From positions 2,542,001 through 2,606,000 of the forward strand of contig NZ_JAUSVA010000002.1 in assembly GCF_030813695.1 (NCBI RefSeq): DNA of 64,000 nucleotides, given 5' to 3'. The stretch's first letter is position 1. Every line of letters starts with the position of its first letter. Below the pieces are notes generated by a model. It did no database searches. It worked only from the letters and a program-made list of their open reading frames with translations, and was not told the origin of the DNA. Positions 46,830 through 56,026 of this stretch are shown piece by piece. The position numbers and the translations under genes are program-made. This DNA is from Kitasatospora herbaricolor. GTDB lineage: Bacteria; Actinomycetota; Actinomycetes; Streptomycetales; Streptomycetaceae.

Positions 46830-46855
46830 CCAGTACTACCGCCTAGCAGGACAAC

Positions 46856-48217
46856 CTAGTTGTCCCCGTCCTCGTCGATCAGGAAGCCCCGCATCGGCGC
46901 CGGAGCCTGCTGCATCGGCTGCGGAGGCTGCGGGCGGACCGCCGCCATCGGCTGGGTCATCCCGGCCGGAGCCATCTGCGGTGCACCCGATCCACCGGAC
47001 GCCTGGCCGGCGCCGCCGAAGGAGGGCTGGCCGCTGCCGCCGCCGAAGGAGCTCTGCCCGCCGAAGGACTGGCCGCCGAAGGACTGCTGCCCGCCCCCGA
47101 AGGAGGGCTGGCCGCTGCTCATCGCCGAGGCGCCGGCCGAGGCCATCGACGACGCGGCCGGCGGCAGCGAAGCGGTGGCCGGGATGCGCGGCGGGGCCAG
47201 CGAGTCGTCCGCCTGCGACTCCAGCTGGCGCAGCTGGGTCTCCAGGTAGGACTTCAGGCGCGTGCGGTACTCGCGCTCGAAGGCACGAAGGTCCTCGACC
47301 TTGCGCTCCAGCGTGGCCCGCGCGGACTCCAGGGAGCCCATCGCGACGCGGTGCTTCTCCTGCGCGTCCCGCTCCAGGGCGTCGGCCTTGGCGCGGGCGT
47401 CGCGCTCCAGGCCCTCGGCGCGGCTGCGGGCCTCGCCGACGATCTTGTTGGCCTCGGAACGGGCCTCGGAGATCGCCTGGTCGGCGGTCTGCTGGGCGAG
47501 CGCGAGCACGCGGGCAGCACTGTCGCCGCCGGGAGCCTGCTGCTGCTGCATGGGGCCGCCCATCGGGCCGCCCATCTGCTGCGGCTGGCCCATGGGGCCG
47601 CCCATCGGGCCGCCCATCGGCTGGAGCTGGCCCATCTGCTGCTGGCCGTGCTGCTGCTGGCCCATCTGCTGGCCGGGGACCTGCTGGCCCATCGGCTGCA
47701 GCATCTGACCGCCCATCGGCTGGACCAGCTGCTGCTGGCCGCCCATGGTCTGGCCCATCTGCTGCTGCTGGCCCATCTGCTGCTGCATCGGGCCGCCCTG
47801 GCCGGCGGGCAGCTGCGGGGCACCGGAGGGCAGGCCCAGCGGCTGGTTGCCCATCTGCTGCTGCTGGCCCATCTGCTGCTGCTGCGGGCCACCCATCTGC
47901 TGCTGGCCCATCGGGCCGCCCATGGACTGGCCGGGGCCCTGCTGCCCGGGCACCGGCGGGCCGGATATGGCCGCCGGGACGGGGGCGCCGGGCCGCGAGT
48001 CCTGCTGCGGCTCCTTGCGCATGTTGGCCTGGTTCTGCGCCGCGGCACGAGTCGCTGCGGCCAGCTTGGCGCGCAGGTCCTCGTTCTCGCGGAGCAGTTT
48101 GGTCAGTTCGGCTTCGACCTCGTCGAGGAAGGCATCGACCTCGTCCTCGTCATAGCCTTCGCGCAGGCGAACGGTCGTGAACTGCTTGTTCCGAACGTCC
48201 TCGGGGGTCAATGGCAT
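46856..48217 (-). CDS. divIVA: Polar growth protein DivIVA (Wag31)
   Basis: Coiled-coil scaffold that marks hyphal tips, recruits the polar wall-synthesis machinery and is essential for tip growth in Streptomyces; 453 residues. The membrane-binding N-terminal domain is at 1-60 (MPLTPEDVRNKQFTTVRLRE, GYDEDEVDAFLDEVE). A Met/Gly/Gln/Pro-rich linker follows at 90-230, with GQQQMG and GGPMG repeats. The second coiled coil is at about 233-335 (AQQTADQAISEARSEANKIV). The tail is Gly/Ser/Phe-rich (QSFGGQ) and ends FLIDEDGDN. It closes the leftward cluster. The long linker is larger than in non-filamentous relatives. Starts at ATG 48217. Confidence 0.96.
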   Translation of the reverse strand: MPLTPEDVRNKQFTTVRLREGYDEDEVDAFLDEVEAELTKLLRENEDLRAKLAAATRAAAQNQANMRKEPQQDSRPGAPVPAAISGPPVPGQQGPGQSMGGPMGQQQMGGPQQQQMGQQQQMGNQPLGLPSGAPQLPAGQGGPMQQQMGQQQQMGQTMGGQQQLVQPMGGQMLQPMGQQVPGQQMGQQQHGQQQMGQLQPMGGPMGGPMGQPQQMGGPMGGPMQQQQAPGGDSAARVLALAQQTADQAISEARSEANKIVGEARSRAEGLERDARAKADALERDAQEKHRVAMGSLESARATLERKVEDLRAFEREYRTRLKSYLETQLRQLESQADDSLAPPRIPATASLPPAASSMASAGASAMSSGQPSFGGGQQSFGGQSFGGQSSFGGGSGQPSFGGAGQASGGSGAPQMAPAGMTQPMAAVRPQPPQPMQQAPAPMRGFLIDEDGDN

Positions 48218-48270
48218 CTCTTCACCTCAACGTGATCGTCGGCACACCGGCATCCTGTCGCATCGCTCAC

Positions 48271-48558
48271 CTACGACAGGCGCTGCACGAGCGAGATCAG
48301 GACATACACAATGATCATCAGTACGAAGAAGGACAGGTCGAGCGCCACGCCCCCGAGACGCAACGGCGGGATGAACCGCCGAAGGAGCTTGAGCGGCGGA
48401 TCCGTGACAGTGTACGTGGCCTCCAGGACCAGGACCATGGCCTTGCCGGGCTGCCACGAACGTGCGAACTGGAAGACCCAGTCCATGACCAGCCGGAAGA
48501 GCAGGAACACCAGGAAGACGGTCAGTGCATAACCGAGCACTGCCCCCACGATCCCCAT
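48271..48558 (-). CDS. YggT family membrane protein
   Basis: A 95-residue integral membrane protein with two hydrophobic segments (MGIVGAVLGYALTVFLVFLL and LDLSFFVLMIIVYVLISLVQ) around a conserved loop, TDPPLKLLRRFIPPLRLGGV. The PPLKLLRRFIPP signature defines YggT. The gene sits between sepF and divIVA in nearly all actinobacteria and Firmicutes with this cluster; the protein affects division and ion homeostasis in some species, but its mechanism is unknown. The family name ylmG is used in other bacteria. ATG start at 48558. Confidence 0.93.
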   Translation of the reverse strand: MGIVGAVLGYALTVFLVFLLFRLVMDWVFQFARSWQPGKAMVLVLEATYTVTDPPLKLLRRFIPPLRLGGVALDLSFFVLMIIVYVLISLVQRLS

Positions 48559-48674
48559 CGAGAATCCCTCTCCCTGGCCATTCGGCTTGTTGCTTGCTCT
48601 GCGGTCCGGCTTGTCGCTCGCTGAACTGTGCTAACTCACTGTCGATCAGAACCACACATGGAGTCGTGGCCGGG

Positions 48675-49277
48675 TCAGCTCTGGTTGAAGAACCCACCCT
48701 CGGCGATACGGGCCTTGTCCTCCGCCGTGACATCGACGTTAGCAGGCGACAGCAGGAACACCTTCTGTGTCACGCGCTCGATACTGCCGTGCAGACCGAA
48801 GACGAGTCCAGCGGCGAAGTCTACGAGGCGCTTCGCGTCGGTGTCGTCCATCTCGGTCAAATTCATGATCACAGGAGTCCCGCCGCGGAACTGTTCCCCG
48901 ATGGTACGGGCCTCGTTGTAGGTCCTGGGGTGCAACGTCGTGATGCGGTAGGGCTCTCGTTCGTTCACGACCTTGGGCATGATCACCGGGGCGCTCTTCT
49001 CCAGGTTGTGGCGGCGTTCGGGTGTGATGGACGACACTGGGGCCATCCTCGGGGTCTCCTGACGGATCGGGACCGCGGCGGGGACGGGCTGCGGTGCGAT
49101 CTGGGCGACGGGGGCGGGCTGTGCGGCCGCGGGGCGGGGGATGTCCTCCGTCCGCCCGGTGCGGATCGGCTCGGGGTCCGCGTCGTAGTCGTCGTCGGGG
49201 TCGTACCCCTGGCCGTCGTACGTCTCGTCCTCCACGAGGCCGAGGTAGACCGCCATCTTGCGCATTGCGCCGGCCAT
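48675..49277 (-). CDS. sepF: Cell division protein SepF
   Basis: Binds FtsZ and tethers it to the membrane in bacteria lacking FtsA, which includes actinobacteria; 200 residues. The N-terminal amphipathic helix [18 protein letters not shown] anchors it to membrane. A disordered acidic and Pro/Ala-rich linker follows (25-95). The SepF (DUF552) beta domain spans about 105-195: [40 protein letters not shown] and [10 protein letters not shown] at its edge. I start at ATG 49277, just after AGGAGA. The frame is open to 49433, but the extra residues are not SepF-like. Gene order sepF-yggT-divIVA is conserved. Confidence 0.95.
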   Translation of the reverse strand: MAGAMRKMAVYLGLVEDETYDGQGYDPDDDYDADPEPIRTGRTEDIPRPAAAQPAPVAQIAPQPVPAAVPIRQETPRMAPVSSITPERRHNLEKSAPVIMPKVVNEREPYRITTLHPRTYNEARTIGEQFRGGTPVIMNLTEMDDTDAKRLVDFAAGLVFGLHGSIERVTQKVFLLSPANVDVTAEDKARIAEGGFFNQS

Positions 49278-49442
49278 TCTCCTGTCTCCTCCGCTCTGTG
49301 GTGGATCGGCTCCGTCACCGGCGGCCTTCGCCTGCGGATTCCGCGACCCCGGGGCGGGCTCGCCGGACGACAGGTCCGGGCGGGCTCGTGAGAGTCGTGA
49401 AGTTGCGATCCACGGTTCGCTAGCGCTCTGCAAAGCTGCTAG

Positions 49443-49462
49443 GTTCTGTCCTGTTTTGTCCT
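49443..49462. promoter_or_regulatory. 10-bp direct repeat upstream of sepF
   Basis: GTTCTGTCCT and GTTTTGTCCT are adjacent, differ at one base and are spaced one helical turn apart. They lie 166 bp before sepF, in an AT-richer patch just past the ylmE stop. A tandem regulator site is possible. Confidence 0.35.
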
Positions 49463-49488
49463 GCAGTCTGATCTACTACCCGGTGACG

Positions 49489-50292
49489 TTACCCGAGGGG
49501 TGACCGCACTCCGAGTACCGCCGTTCCGACGCGCACATGTGTCGCTCCGGCCGCCACGGCCTGCTCCAGGTCCCCGCTCATTCCCGCGGAAACCATGGTG
49601 GCAGCAGGATGGCTCGCCCGTACGGCGGTTGAGATTTCCGCCAGCCGCTCGAAGGCCCCCGCCGGGTCGCCGGCCAGGGGCCCGGCCAGCGGAGCCACCG
49701 TCATCACGCCGTCGAGCCGCAGCCCGGGGGCGGCGGCGATCGCGTCGGCCAGTGCGGCGACCTCCGCCGGGGCCACGCCGGCCCGGCCCTCCCCCCCGCC
49801 GGCCTCCTTGTCCAGGGCGACCTGGACCAGGCAACCCAGCTCGGGGCGCTCCGACTTGAGCACCGCCGCCGAGAGCGAGCCGACCAGCCGCAGCCGGTCC
49901 ACCGAGTGCACCCGGTTCGCGTACCGGACGACCGAGCGGACCTTGTTGGTCTGCAGCTGGCCGACGAAGTGCCACTCCAGCGGAAGGTTCGCACACAGCT
50001 CGGCCTTGGGGGCCGCGTCCTGGTCCCGGTTCTCCGCCACGTCCGTGACACCGAGTCCGGCCAGGAGTGCGCTGTCCTCGGCGGGGTAGGTCTTGGTGAC
50101 GACGATCAGGGTCACCTCGTCGCGCGAGCGGCCGGCGGCCGCGCAGGCGGCGGCGATCCGGCGCTCGACCACGTCGAGGTTGGCCCCGAGTTCTTCGTAC
50201 CGGGCCCGCTGGCCGTCCGTCAGGGCGTCCAGCAGAGTCTGGCCGAAAGCGCGCGGCCCGCCCGGGAACGGACCGTAGATGTCATTCGTCAT
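49489..50292 (-). CDS. YggS/PLPBP family pyridoxal-phosphate homeostasis protein
   Basis: A 267-residue PLP-binding TIM-barrel protein without known catalysis, which buffers PLP and affects amino-acid homeostasis. The PLP lysine is in LIVVTKTYPAED. Other blocks are VAENRDQDAAPKA, WHFVGQLQTNKVRSVVRYAN, VHSVDRLRL and, near the end, SAGMSGDLEQAVAAGATHVR, which supplies the phosphate-binding site. In the division cluster of Gram-positives the gene is called ylmE. Its ATG overlaps the pgeF stop by 4 bp. The 211-bp gap to sepF suggests a separate sepF promoter. Confidence 0.93.
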   Translation of the reverse strand: MTNDIYGPFPGGPRAFGQTLLDALTDGQRARYEELGANLDVVERRIAAACAAAGRSRDEVTLIVVTKTYPAEDSALLAGLGVTDVAENRDQDAAPKAELCANLPLEWHFVGQLQTNKVRSVVRYANRVHSVDRLRLVGSLSAAVLKSERPELGCLVQVALDKEAGGGEGRAGVAPAEVAALADAIAAAPGLRLDGVMTVAPLAGPLAGDPAGAFERLAEISTAVRASHPAATMVSAGMSGDLEQAVAAGATHVRVGTAVLGVRSPLG

Positions 50293-51023
50293 GAAAGTTC
50301 AGAGCCCAACCAGACGTAGCTCGCGAGCCGGCCGGTGCGCTGCTCGCGGCGATAGGAGAAGTGATCGGCGGATTCGAGGGTGCAGTCAGATGATCGCACC
50401 AACTCGGTGACTCCCGCATCGGCCAGCTGGGCCGCGACTCCCGCCGGGACGTCCAGCGCCGGGGTGCCCCAGGAGGTCCGCGCGTACGCGGCCGGCACCA
50501 GGGCGCTCACCTCCGCCCGCAGCTCCTCGGGAACTTCGTAGCAGCGCCCGCAGACCGCGGGGCCGGTCGCGGCGACGATCCGCTCCGGCCGGGCGCCGAG
50601 TTCCACCATCGCGCGGACCACCGCCGGCACCACCCCGGCCGCCAGGCCCGGCCGGCCGGCGTGCGCCGCTCCGGCCACACCCGCCACCGGGTCCGCCAGC
50701 AGGACGGGCGTGCAGTCCGCGGTCAGCACCGCGAGGGCGAGCGGGCGGTCGGTGACCACCGCGTCCACCGTCGGGGCCGAGCCCTGGGGCTGCCGCTCCG
50801 TCACGACGGCGACGTCCGCGCCGTGCACCTGGTTCATCCAGACCACGTCCGCCGGGTCCAGGCCCAGCGAGCGGGCCGCCAGCCGCCGGTTCTCCAGCAC
50901 GGCGACCGGGTCGTCCCCCACCGCGCCGCCGAGGTTCAGTTCCCCGTACGGCGAAGTGCTCACCCCGCCCCACCGGTCGGTGAAGGCGAAGTGAGCACCG
51001 TTTCGCGTATCGAACCGCTTCAC
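50289..51023 (-). CDS. pgeF: Peptidoglycan editing factor PgeF (YlmD, laccase domain)
   Basis: Multicopper-oxidase-like fold (DUF152) protein of 244 residues. In E. coli the orthologue YfiH removes misincorporated L-Ser from UDP-MurNAc precursors, preserving peptidoglycan composition. The zinc/copper-type residues appear in WMNQVHGADVAVV (His), LTADCTPVLLAD (Cys) and GAAHAGRPGLAAG (His). GRCYEVPEELR is also conserved. GTG start at 51023, 12 bases after the ftsZ stop; its own stop overlaps ylmE. Position between ftsZ and ylmE is the standard actinobacterial order. Confidence 0.93.
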   Translation of the reverse strand: MKRFDTRNGAHFAFTDRWGGVSTSPYGELNLGGAVGDDPVAVLENRRLAARSLGLDPADVVWMNQVHGADVAVVTERQPQGSAPTVDAVVTDRPLALAVLTADCTPVLLADPVAGVAGAAHAGRPGLAAGVVPAVVRAMVELGARPERIVAATGPAVCGRCYEVPEELRAEVSALVPAAYARTSWGTPALDVPAGVAAQLADAGVTELVRSSDCTLESADHFSYRREQRTGRLASYVWLGSELS

Positions 51024-51034
51024 TCGGGCTGTGC

Positions 51035-52243
51035 CTACTTCAGGAAGTCGGGCACATCGAGCTCCTCGGCGGGGCTCTCCACGTAGGGCTGCCGGACCGG
51101 CTGCACCTGCGGGGGCACCGGCGAGGCGGTCGTGGTGGCCGGGGAGTCGGCGTACCGGGAGCCGGACTCGCCCTCCGAGCGGGCCGTCACCGAGCCGATG
51201 CTCCCGTACGACGGGCGGGTGGCCGGGCGCTCGGGGGCGGCCGGCGCGGGGGCCGGGGAGGCCTTGACCACCGGGTCGCGGACGATCGCCGGCGGCTGGC
51301 CGCCGTCGAAGCCGGCCGCGATGACGGTGACCCGCACCTCGTCGCCGAGCGCGTCGTCGATGACCGCACCGAAGATGATGTTGGCCTCGGGGTGGGCGGC
51401 CTCGCTGACCAGCTGGGCGGACTCGTTGATCTCGAACAGGCCGAGGTCGGAGCCGCCGGAGATGGAGAGCAGCACGCCGCGGGCGCCGTCGATGGAGGCC
51501 TCCAGCAGCGGCGAGGAGATCGCCATCACGGCGGCCGCCTTGGCGCGGTCCTCGCCGCGGGCGGAGCCGATGCCCATCAGCGCCGAGCCGGCCTCGGACA
51601 TGACCGACTTGACGTCGGCGAAGTCCAGGTTGATCAGGCCGGGGGTGGTGATCAGGTCGGTGATGCCCTGGACGCCGGAGAGCAGCACCTGGTCGGCGGA
51701 GCGGAACGCGTCCAGCACGCTGACCTGGCGGTCCGAGATGGACAGCAGCCGGTCGTTGGGGATCACGATGAGGGTGTCGACCTCTTCGCGCAGGCCGGCG
51801 ATGCCGTCCTCGGCCTGGTTCGCGCGACGGCGGCCCTCGAAGGTGAAGGGGCGGGTGACGACGCCGATGGTGAGGGCGCCGAGCGAGCGGGCGATGTTGG
51901 CCACGACGGGCGCGCCGCCGGTGCCGGTGCCGCCGCCCTCGCCGGCCGTCACGAAGACCATGTCGGCCCCCTTGAGGACCTCCTCGATCTCCTCGCGGTG
52001 GTCCTCTGCCGCCTTGCGGCCGACCTCGGGGTTCGCGCCGGCGCCGAGGCCCCGGGTGAGTTCACGGCCCACATCGAGCTTGACGTCGGCGTCGCTCATC
52101 AGGAGGGCCTGCGCATCGGTGTTGATCGCGATGAACTCGACGCCCTTGAGACCGACCTCGATCATCCGGTTGATGGCGTTGACACCGCCGCCGCCGATGC
52201 CGACGACCTTGATGACTGCGAGGTAGTTCTGCGGTGCTGCCAC
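51035..52243 (-). CDS. ftsZ: Cell division GTPase FtsZ
   Basis: Tubulin homologue that polymerises into the Z ring; 402 residues. The GTP-binding tubulin signature is [18 protein letters not shown] (near residue 105-120). The N-terminal nucleotide site is [17 protein letters not shown]. The T7 synergy loop lies in [20 protein letters not shown]. After the core (about 1-315) comes a variable linker rich in Pro, Ala and Ser, then the C-terminal peptide ELDVPDFLK that binds SepF and other partners. In Streptomyces it is dispensable for vegetative growth but needed for sporulation septa. It has its own promoter region of 334 bp. Confidence 0.98.
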   Translation of the reverse strand: MAAPQNYLAVIKVVGIGGGGVNAINRMIEVGLKGVEFIAINTDAQALLMSDADVKLDVGRELTRGLGAGANPEVGRKAAEDHREEIEEVLKGADMVFVTAGEGGGTGTGGAPVVANIARSLGALTIGVVTRPFTFEGRRRANQAEDGIAGLREEVDTLIVIPNDRLLSISDRQVSVLDAFRSADQVLLSGVQGITDLITTPGLINLDFADVKSVMSEAGSALMGIGSARGEDRAKAAAVMAISSPLLEASIDGARGVLLSISGGSDLGLFEINESAQLVSEAAHPEANIIFGAVIDDALGDEVRVTVIAAGFDGGQPPAIVRDPVVKASPAPAPAAPERPATRPSYGSIGSVTARSEGESGSRYADSPATTTASPVPPQVQPVRQPYVESPAEELDVPDFLK

Positions 52244-52369
52244 GTCGAAGGCCTCTCGCCTCGAATTTCCGGGTCGGCCCGGCGCCCGGGTGCGCGCCGT
52301 ACCGACGGATGTCGATGGGTGGGGAGCCTGGTTCCTGACTGAATGTCCGAAATGCCGACCGCCGACCCG

Positions 52370-52394
52370 AACCCTAAACTTGACCTTTAGGGTT
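52370..52394. promoter_or_regulatory. Inverted repeat in the ftsZ leader
   Basis: AACCCTAAA (52370-52378) and TTTAGGGTT (52386-52394) are perfect 9-bp arms around a 7-nt loop, 127 bp before the ftsZ start. AT-rich arms stand out here. Could be an operator, or a leader hairpin in ftsZ mRNA. Confidence 0.55.
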
Positions 52395-52444
52395 GTTGCT
52401 GCGCCTCTGTCACATCACCGTGGGACACAGCCTGGTGACACAGG

Positions 52445-52473
52445 ACACTAGGTCGCGGCGAGCCCGTGTTCAA
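52445..52473 (-). promoter_or_regulatory. Probable ftsZ promoter
   Basis: On the minus strand, TTGAAC (52473-52468) and TAGTGT (52450-52445) are separated by 17 bases, a good vegetative-type promoter. Transcription would start near 52438, about 195 bases before ftsZ. The rest of this 334-bp gap holds the inverted repeat and an AT-rich patch near 52490-52510. Confidence 0.55.
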
Positions 52474-52577
52474 CGAACACGCCGAGCTTCCCTTTTTTCT
52501 TTTGAGCCTATGTGATCATCAACCGGCCTGGGAAACCGGGGTGACCGCCAAACTCATCCAGGCAGAAACCTACCGGA

Positions 52578-53369
52578 TCATCCGGACAACGCCGGCGCCT
52601 CCGGCACACTCACGTCGTAATTCGCCGCTTTCTGGCGCATCAACGCGGTCAGCACCCTGGCTTTGCGCTCGGTCCGGTCCGGGCTCCCCCAACGCACCGT
52701 CCCACCACCGCTGAGCTGCAGTTGAATGTCGTCGTAGCTGTGCACCAGCACCGCCCCGGCCCGCTTGGCGACGTCCTCGGGCAGGCCCGCGGCGACCGCC
52801 ACGGCGCCCTGAACGAGCTGCTGGCGCGTGATCACCTCGAGCGCATCGTTCGCCTGCTGACTGAGCTGCAGCTCCACCACCGGCACCCCCGCGGGGGCGG
52901 TGGGCTCGGTGGCGAAGCTCACCCCGCCGGCGTCCACCTGGGTGAACTGCCCGTCCTCGCCCTTGACGGCGGCGACCGGCTTGCGCTGCTCCACCTTCAC
53001 CCGCAGGGTGTGCGGCCAGCCGCGCCAGACCTCGGCGTCGGCCACCCGCGGGATGGCCTTCACCCGGCGCTCGACGTCCGCCAGGTCCACCCGGGCGAGC
53101 GGCCCGTCGCCGAGCCCGCCCACCGCCCGGCGGACCTGGTCGGCCGTCAGCCGGTCGTCCCGCATGCCCTGCACCGAGATGCTTCGTACATCGAGCACCG
53201 AGGAGAAGAAGACCAGCCAGGACAGCGTGCCCAGCACCGCGGCCGTCAGCACGCCCAGCACCGTGAAGCCGCGCCGGGAGAGGCGGAGCCGGGGAGCGAA
53301 CTCCTCGGCCTCCTCCTCGTCCTGGTACGCGCCGGCGCCGGGCGGGCCGTCAGCCACGGCGGCGGCCAC
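52578..53369 (-). CDS. ftsQ: Cell division protein FtsQ
   Basis: Bitopic divisome protein that links FtsL/FtsB with the septal synthase; 263 residues. A short acidic cytosolic tail (1-35) precedes a membrane segment at about 33-56 ([20 protein letters not shown]). The POTRA domain follows: [20 protein letters not shown] and [20 protein letters not shown]. The beta domain after it contains [20 protein letters not shown] and the end [19 protein letters not shown] start at 53369, 20 bases inside the 3' end of murG. It lies directly upstream of the ftsZ promoter gap. Confidence 0.93.
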   Translation of the reverse strand: MAAAVADGPPGAGAYQDEEEAEEFAPRLRLSRRGFTVLGVLTAAVLGTLSWLVFFSSVLDVRSISVQGMRDDRLTADQVRRAVGGLGDGPLARVDLADVERRVKAIPRVADAEVWRGWPHTLRVKVEQRKPVAAVKGEDGQFTQVDAGGVSFATEPTAPAGVPVVELQLSQQANDALEVITRQQLVQGAVAVAAGLPEDVAKRAGAVLVHSYDDIQLQLSGGGTVRWGSPDRTERKARVLTALMRQKAANYDVSVPEAPALSG

Positions 53370-54456
53370 CTCGCGCTGCCTCGATCGCTTCGTACACCAT
53401 GCCGACCAGCAGGTCGTCGGCGTCGCGGCGGCCGAACTCGGCGGCCGCCCGGCTCATGTCCCAGAGCCGCTGCGGGTCGGTGAGCACCGGCAGCACGTTG
53501 TTCAGCACCCAGTCCGGGGACAGCTCGGCGTCGTCCACCAGCAGGCCGCCGCCCGCCTTCACCATCGGCTGGGCGTTCAGGCGCTGCTCGCCGTTGCCGA
53601 TCGGCAGCGGGACGAACGCGGCCGGCAGGCCGACCGCCGCCAGCTCGGCGACGGTCATCGCGCCGGCCCGGCAGAGCATCAGGTCGGCGGCGGCGTACGC
53701 GAGGTCCATCCGGTCCACGTACGGCAGCACCCGGTACGGCGGCATCCCGGGGATGTCGTCGACCACCGGCAGCTCGTTCTTCGGGCCCACGGCGTGCAGG
53801 ATCTGCACGCCGTACTGCTGCAGGCGCGGCGCGATGGTCTGGACGGTCTCGTTCAGGCGCCGGGCGCCCTGCGAGCCGCCGGACACCAGCAGGGTGGGCA
53901 GCCGCTGGTCGAGGCCGAAGTACTGCCGGGCCTCGGGCCGGGCCGCGTTGCGGTCCAGGGTCGCGATGGTGCGGCGGAGCGGGATCCCGATGTACCGGGA
54001 GTCCCGCAGCTTGCTGTCCGGGGTGGAGACGGCGACGAAGTCGCTGTACCGCGCGCCGATCTTGTTGGCCAGGCCCGGACGGGCGTTCGCCTCGTGCACC
54101 ACGATCGGCACCCCGGCGCGCTTGGCGGCCAGGTAGGCGGGCATCGCGACGTAGCCGCCGAAGCCGACCACGGCGTCCGCCTTGACCCGCTCGATGATCT
54201 CCTGGGCGGCCCGTACGGTGCCGCGCAGCCGGCCCGGCACGGTGATCAGCTCGGGGGTCGGCTTGCGGGGCAGCGGGACGGCCGGGATCAGCTCCAGGTG
54301 GTAGCCGCGCTCGGGCACCAGACGGGTCTCCAGTCCGCGTTCGGTGCCCAGAGCGGTGATCCCGATGGACGGGTCGTGCCTGCGGAGGGCGTCCGCGAGG
54401 GCGAGGGCCGGCTCGATGTGACCGGCGGTCCCCCCGCCGGCGAGTACGACATGCAC
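53350..54456 (-). CDS. murG: UDP-GlcNAc:lipid I N-acetylglucosaminyltransferase MurG
   Basis: Adds GlcNAc to lipid I to make lipid II, on the inner face of the membrane; GT-B fold, 368 residues. The N-terminal G-loop is [20 protein letters not shown]. The middle block [20 protein letters not shown] and the G-loop [15 protein letters not shown] are present. The donor-site residues lie in [20 protein letters not shown] and the C-terminal [17 protein letters not shown] start at 54456, seven bases after the ftsW stop. FtsQ overlaps its end. Confidence 0.97.
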   Translation of the reverse strand: MHVVLAGGGTAGHIEPALALADALRRHDPSIGITALGTERGLETRLVPERGYHLELIPAVPLPRKPTPELITVPGRLRGTVRAAQEIIERVKADAVVGFGGYVAMPAYLAAKRAGVPIVVHEANARPGLANKIGARYSDFVAVSTPDSKLRDSRYIGIPLRRTIATLDRNAARPEARQYFGLDQRLPTLLVSGGSQGARRLNETVQTIAPRLQQYGVQILHAVGPKNELPVVDDIPGMPPYRVLPYVDRMDLAYAAADLMLCRAGAMTVAELAAVGLPAAFVPLPIGNGEQRLNAQPMVKAGGGLLVDDAELSPDWVLNNVLPVLTDPQRLWDMSRAAAEFGRRDADDLLVGMVYEAIEAARGGRRRG

Positions 54457-54462
54457 CGAAAT

Positions 54463-55836
54463 TCACCGCTCCCTGCGCGCCGGCCGGGAGGCCGGGCGTG
54501 CTGTGGTTCGTCGTCGTGGCAGCACCCGGGCCAGTCGTGTCCTGAACCGGGAGTTGGTGGTCCGCGCGGCCAGGGCCGCCTGAGCCCCCGGCGTGCTGCG
54601 TGCGAAGCAGAGCAACACGCCGACGGCGCACATGGCCGACAGCATGGCGGAACCGCCGTAGGAGAACAGCGGGAGCGGGACGCCCGCGATGGGCAGCAGT
54701 CCCAGTGCCGACCCCAGGTTGACCATGGCCTGCGCCATGATCCAGGTGGTGGCTGCTCCCGCGGCGTACCTGACGAAGGGGTCCTTCGCACCGATGGCCA
54801 CACGGATACCCGCGTAGCCTAGTGCCGCGAAGAGTCCGATGACCGACAGCGTCCCCACCAGTCCGAGTTCCTCGCCCGTCGCGGCGAAGATGAAGTCGGT
54901 GTGGGCCTCCGGCAACTGGCCCCATTTTTCGACCCCGGCCCCCAGTCCGGAGCCGAACGGACCGCCCAGGGCGAAGGAGTACACGCCGTGCAGGGCCTGG
55001 AAACAGGCCCCGTTCGGGTCCAGTTTGGTGACCCCGATGCAGGACAGCCGCTCGGCCCGGTGCGGCACCGTGACGACCAGCGCCGTGCAGGCCACCACCG
55101 CCACGCCCAGGGTGGCCACGAAGAGCCGCATCGGGGCGCCGACCATCCAGAGCAGGCCGAACAGCATCGCCACCAGGATCATCGCGGTGCCCATGTCACC
55201 GCCGAGCATGATCAGCATCAGCAGCAGCAGCGCGCCCGGCACCAGCGGGATCAGCAGGTGCTTCCACTGGTCGAGCATGCCGGTCTTCTGCTTGCGGGCC
55301 AGCAGGTCCGCGCCCCACAGGACGAGCGCCAGCTTCGCGAACTCGGAGGGCTGGACCTGGAAGAAGCCGAAGTCCAGCCAGTTCCGGTTGCCGCCGACCT
55401 CGACCCCGATGCCCGGGACGGCGACCAGCGCCAGTGCGCCGATCACCCCGAACATCAGCGGGTAGACGATCACCCGCAGCACCGCGAGCGGCACCCAGGC
55501 GAGGGTCACCAGCAGCGCCGTCCCGAGCAGGACGGCCACCAACTGCTTGAGGAAGTAGAACAGCGGGGACCGGTGCTGGCCCAGGGCGAGGATCTGGGAC
55601 GAGGAGAACACCATGACCAGCCCCAGCACCACCAGCAGCAGCGCCGCGCCGAGGATCAGGTAGTACGGCGTCAGGGGGCGGTCCAGGGTGTACCGCAACC
55701 GGGCCCGGAAGGCCCGCAGCCGGGCGACCGGCCCCGCCGACTTGAAGGTCGTGGTGGTGGCCGAGATCAGCTTCAGCGGGGAGTCCCCCCGCTCGCCCGG
55801 CGGGGCGGTGGCCCCTGCCCTGCCCTGACCCGCCAC
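54463..55836 (-). CDS. ftsW: Cell division SEDS glycosyltransferase FtsW
   Basis: Septal peptidoglycan glycosyltransferase of the SEDS family with ten membrane segments; 457 residues. It pairs with the transpeptidase FtsI. Visible blocks include YYLILGAALLLVVLGLVMVF, VGGNRNWLDFGFFQVQPSEF, LGGDMGTAMILVAMLFGLLW, LPEAHTDFIFAATGEELGLV (the catalytic Asp loop) and GSALGLLPIAGVPLPLFSYG. I start at GTG 55836 (VAGQGRAGATAP) after AGAGGGG; the frame runs open to 56136 but only through intergenic sequence. The C-terminal tail is basic. The 190-bp gap from murD is the longest inside this cluster besides ftsZ. Confidence 0.94.
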   Translation of the reverse strand: MAGQGRAGATAPPGERGDSPLKLISATTTTFKSAGPVARLRAFRARLRYTLDRPLTPYYLILGAALLLVVLGLVMVFSSSQILALGQHRSPLFYFLKQLVAVLLGTALLVTLAWVPLAVLRVIVYPLMFGVIGALALVAVPGIGVEVGGNRNWLDFGFFQVQPSEFAKLALVLWGADLLARKQKTGMLDQWKHLLIPLVPGALLLLMLIMLGGDMGTAMILVAMLFGLLWMVGAPMRLFVATLGVAVVACTALVVTVPHRAERLSCIGVTKLDPNGACFQALHGVYSFALGGPFGSGLGAGVEKWGQLPEAHTDFIFAATGEELGLVGTLSVIGLFAALGYAGIRVAIGAKDPFVRYAAGAATTWIMAQAMVNLGSALGLLPIAGVPLPLFSYGGSAMLSAMCAVGVLLCFARSTPGAQAALAARTTNSRFRTRLARVLPRRRTTARPASRPARRER

Positions 55837-56026
55837 CTCGCACGCACCCCTCTGCCCTGTCTGTGACTGCCTCGCCCCGGGGCGCGCCGCTCCCTGCGTG
55901 CCGCGCGCCCGGTGGTCCCGCCGGGCGGGAACCGGCTCGCCGGACGTCACCCGGGCCGGTCGCCCGCCCCGGTCGCCCGCCCCACGGCCCCCGCCGGCCC
56001 GCCCACGGGCGGCCGGCAAGGGGCCG

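Noticed and set aside
46489..46846. Frames across the C-rich repeat and the long inverted repeat
   Set aside because: Low-complexity translations of repeats, with two terminators inside.
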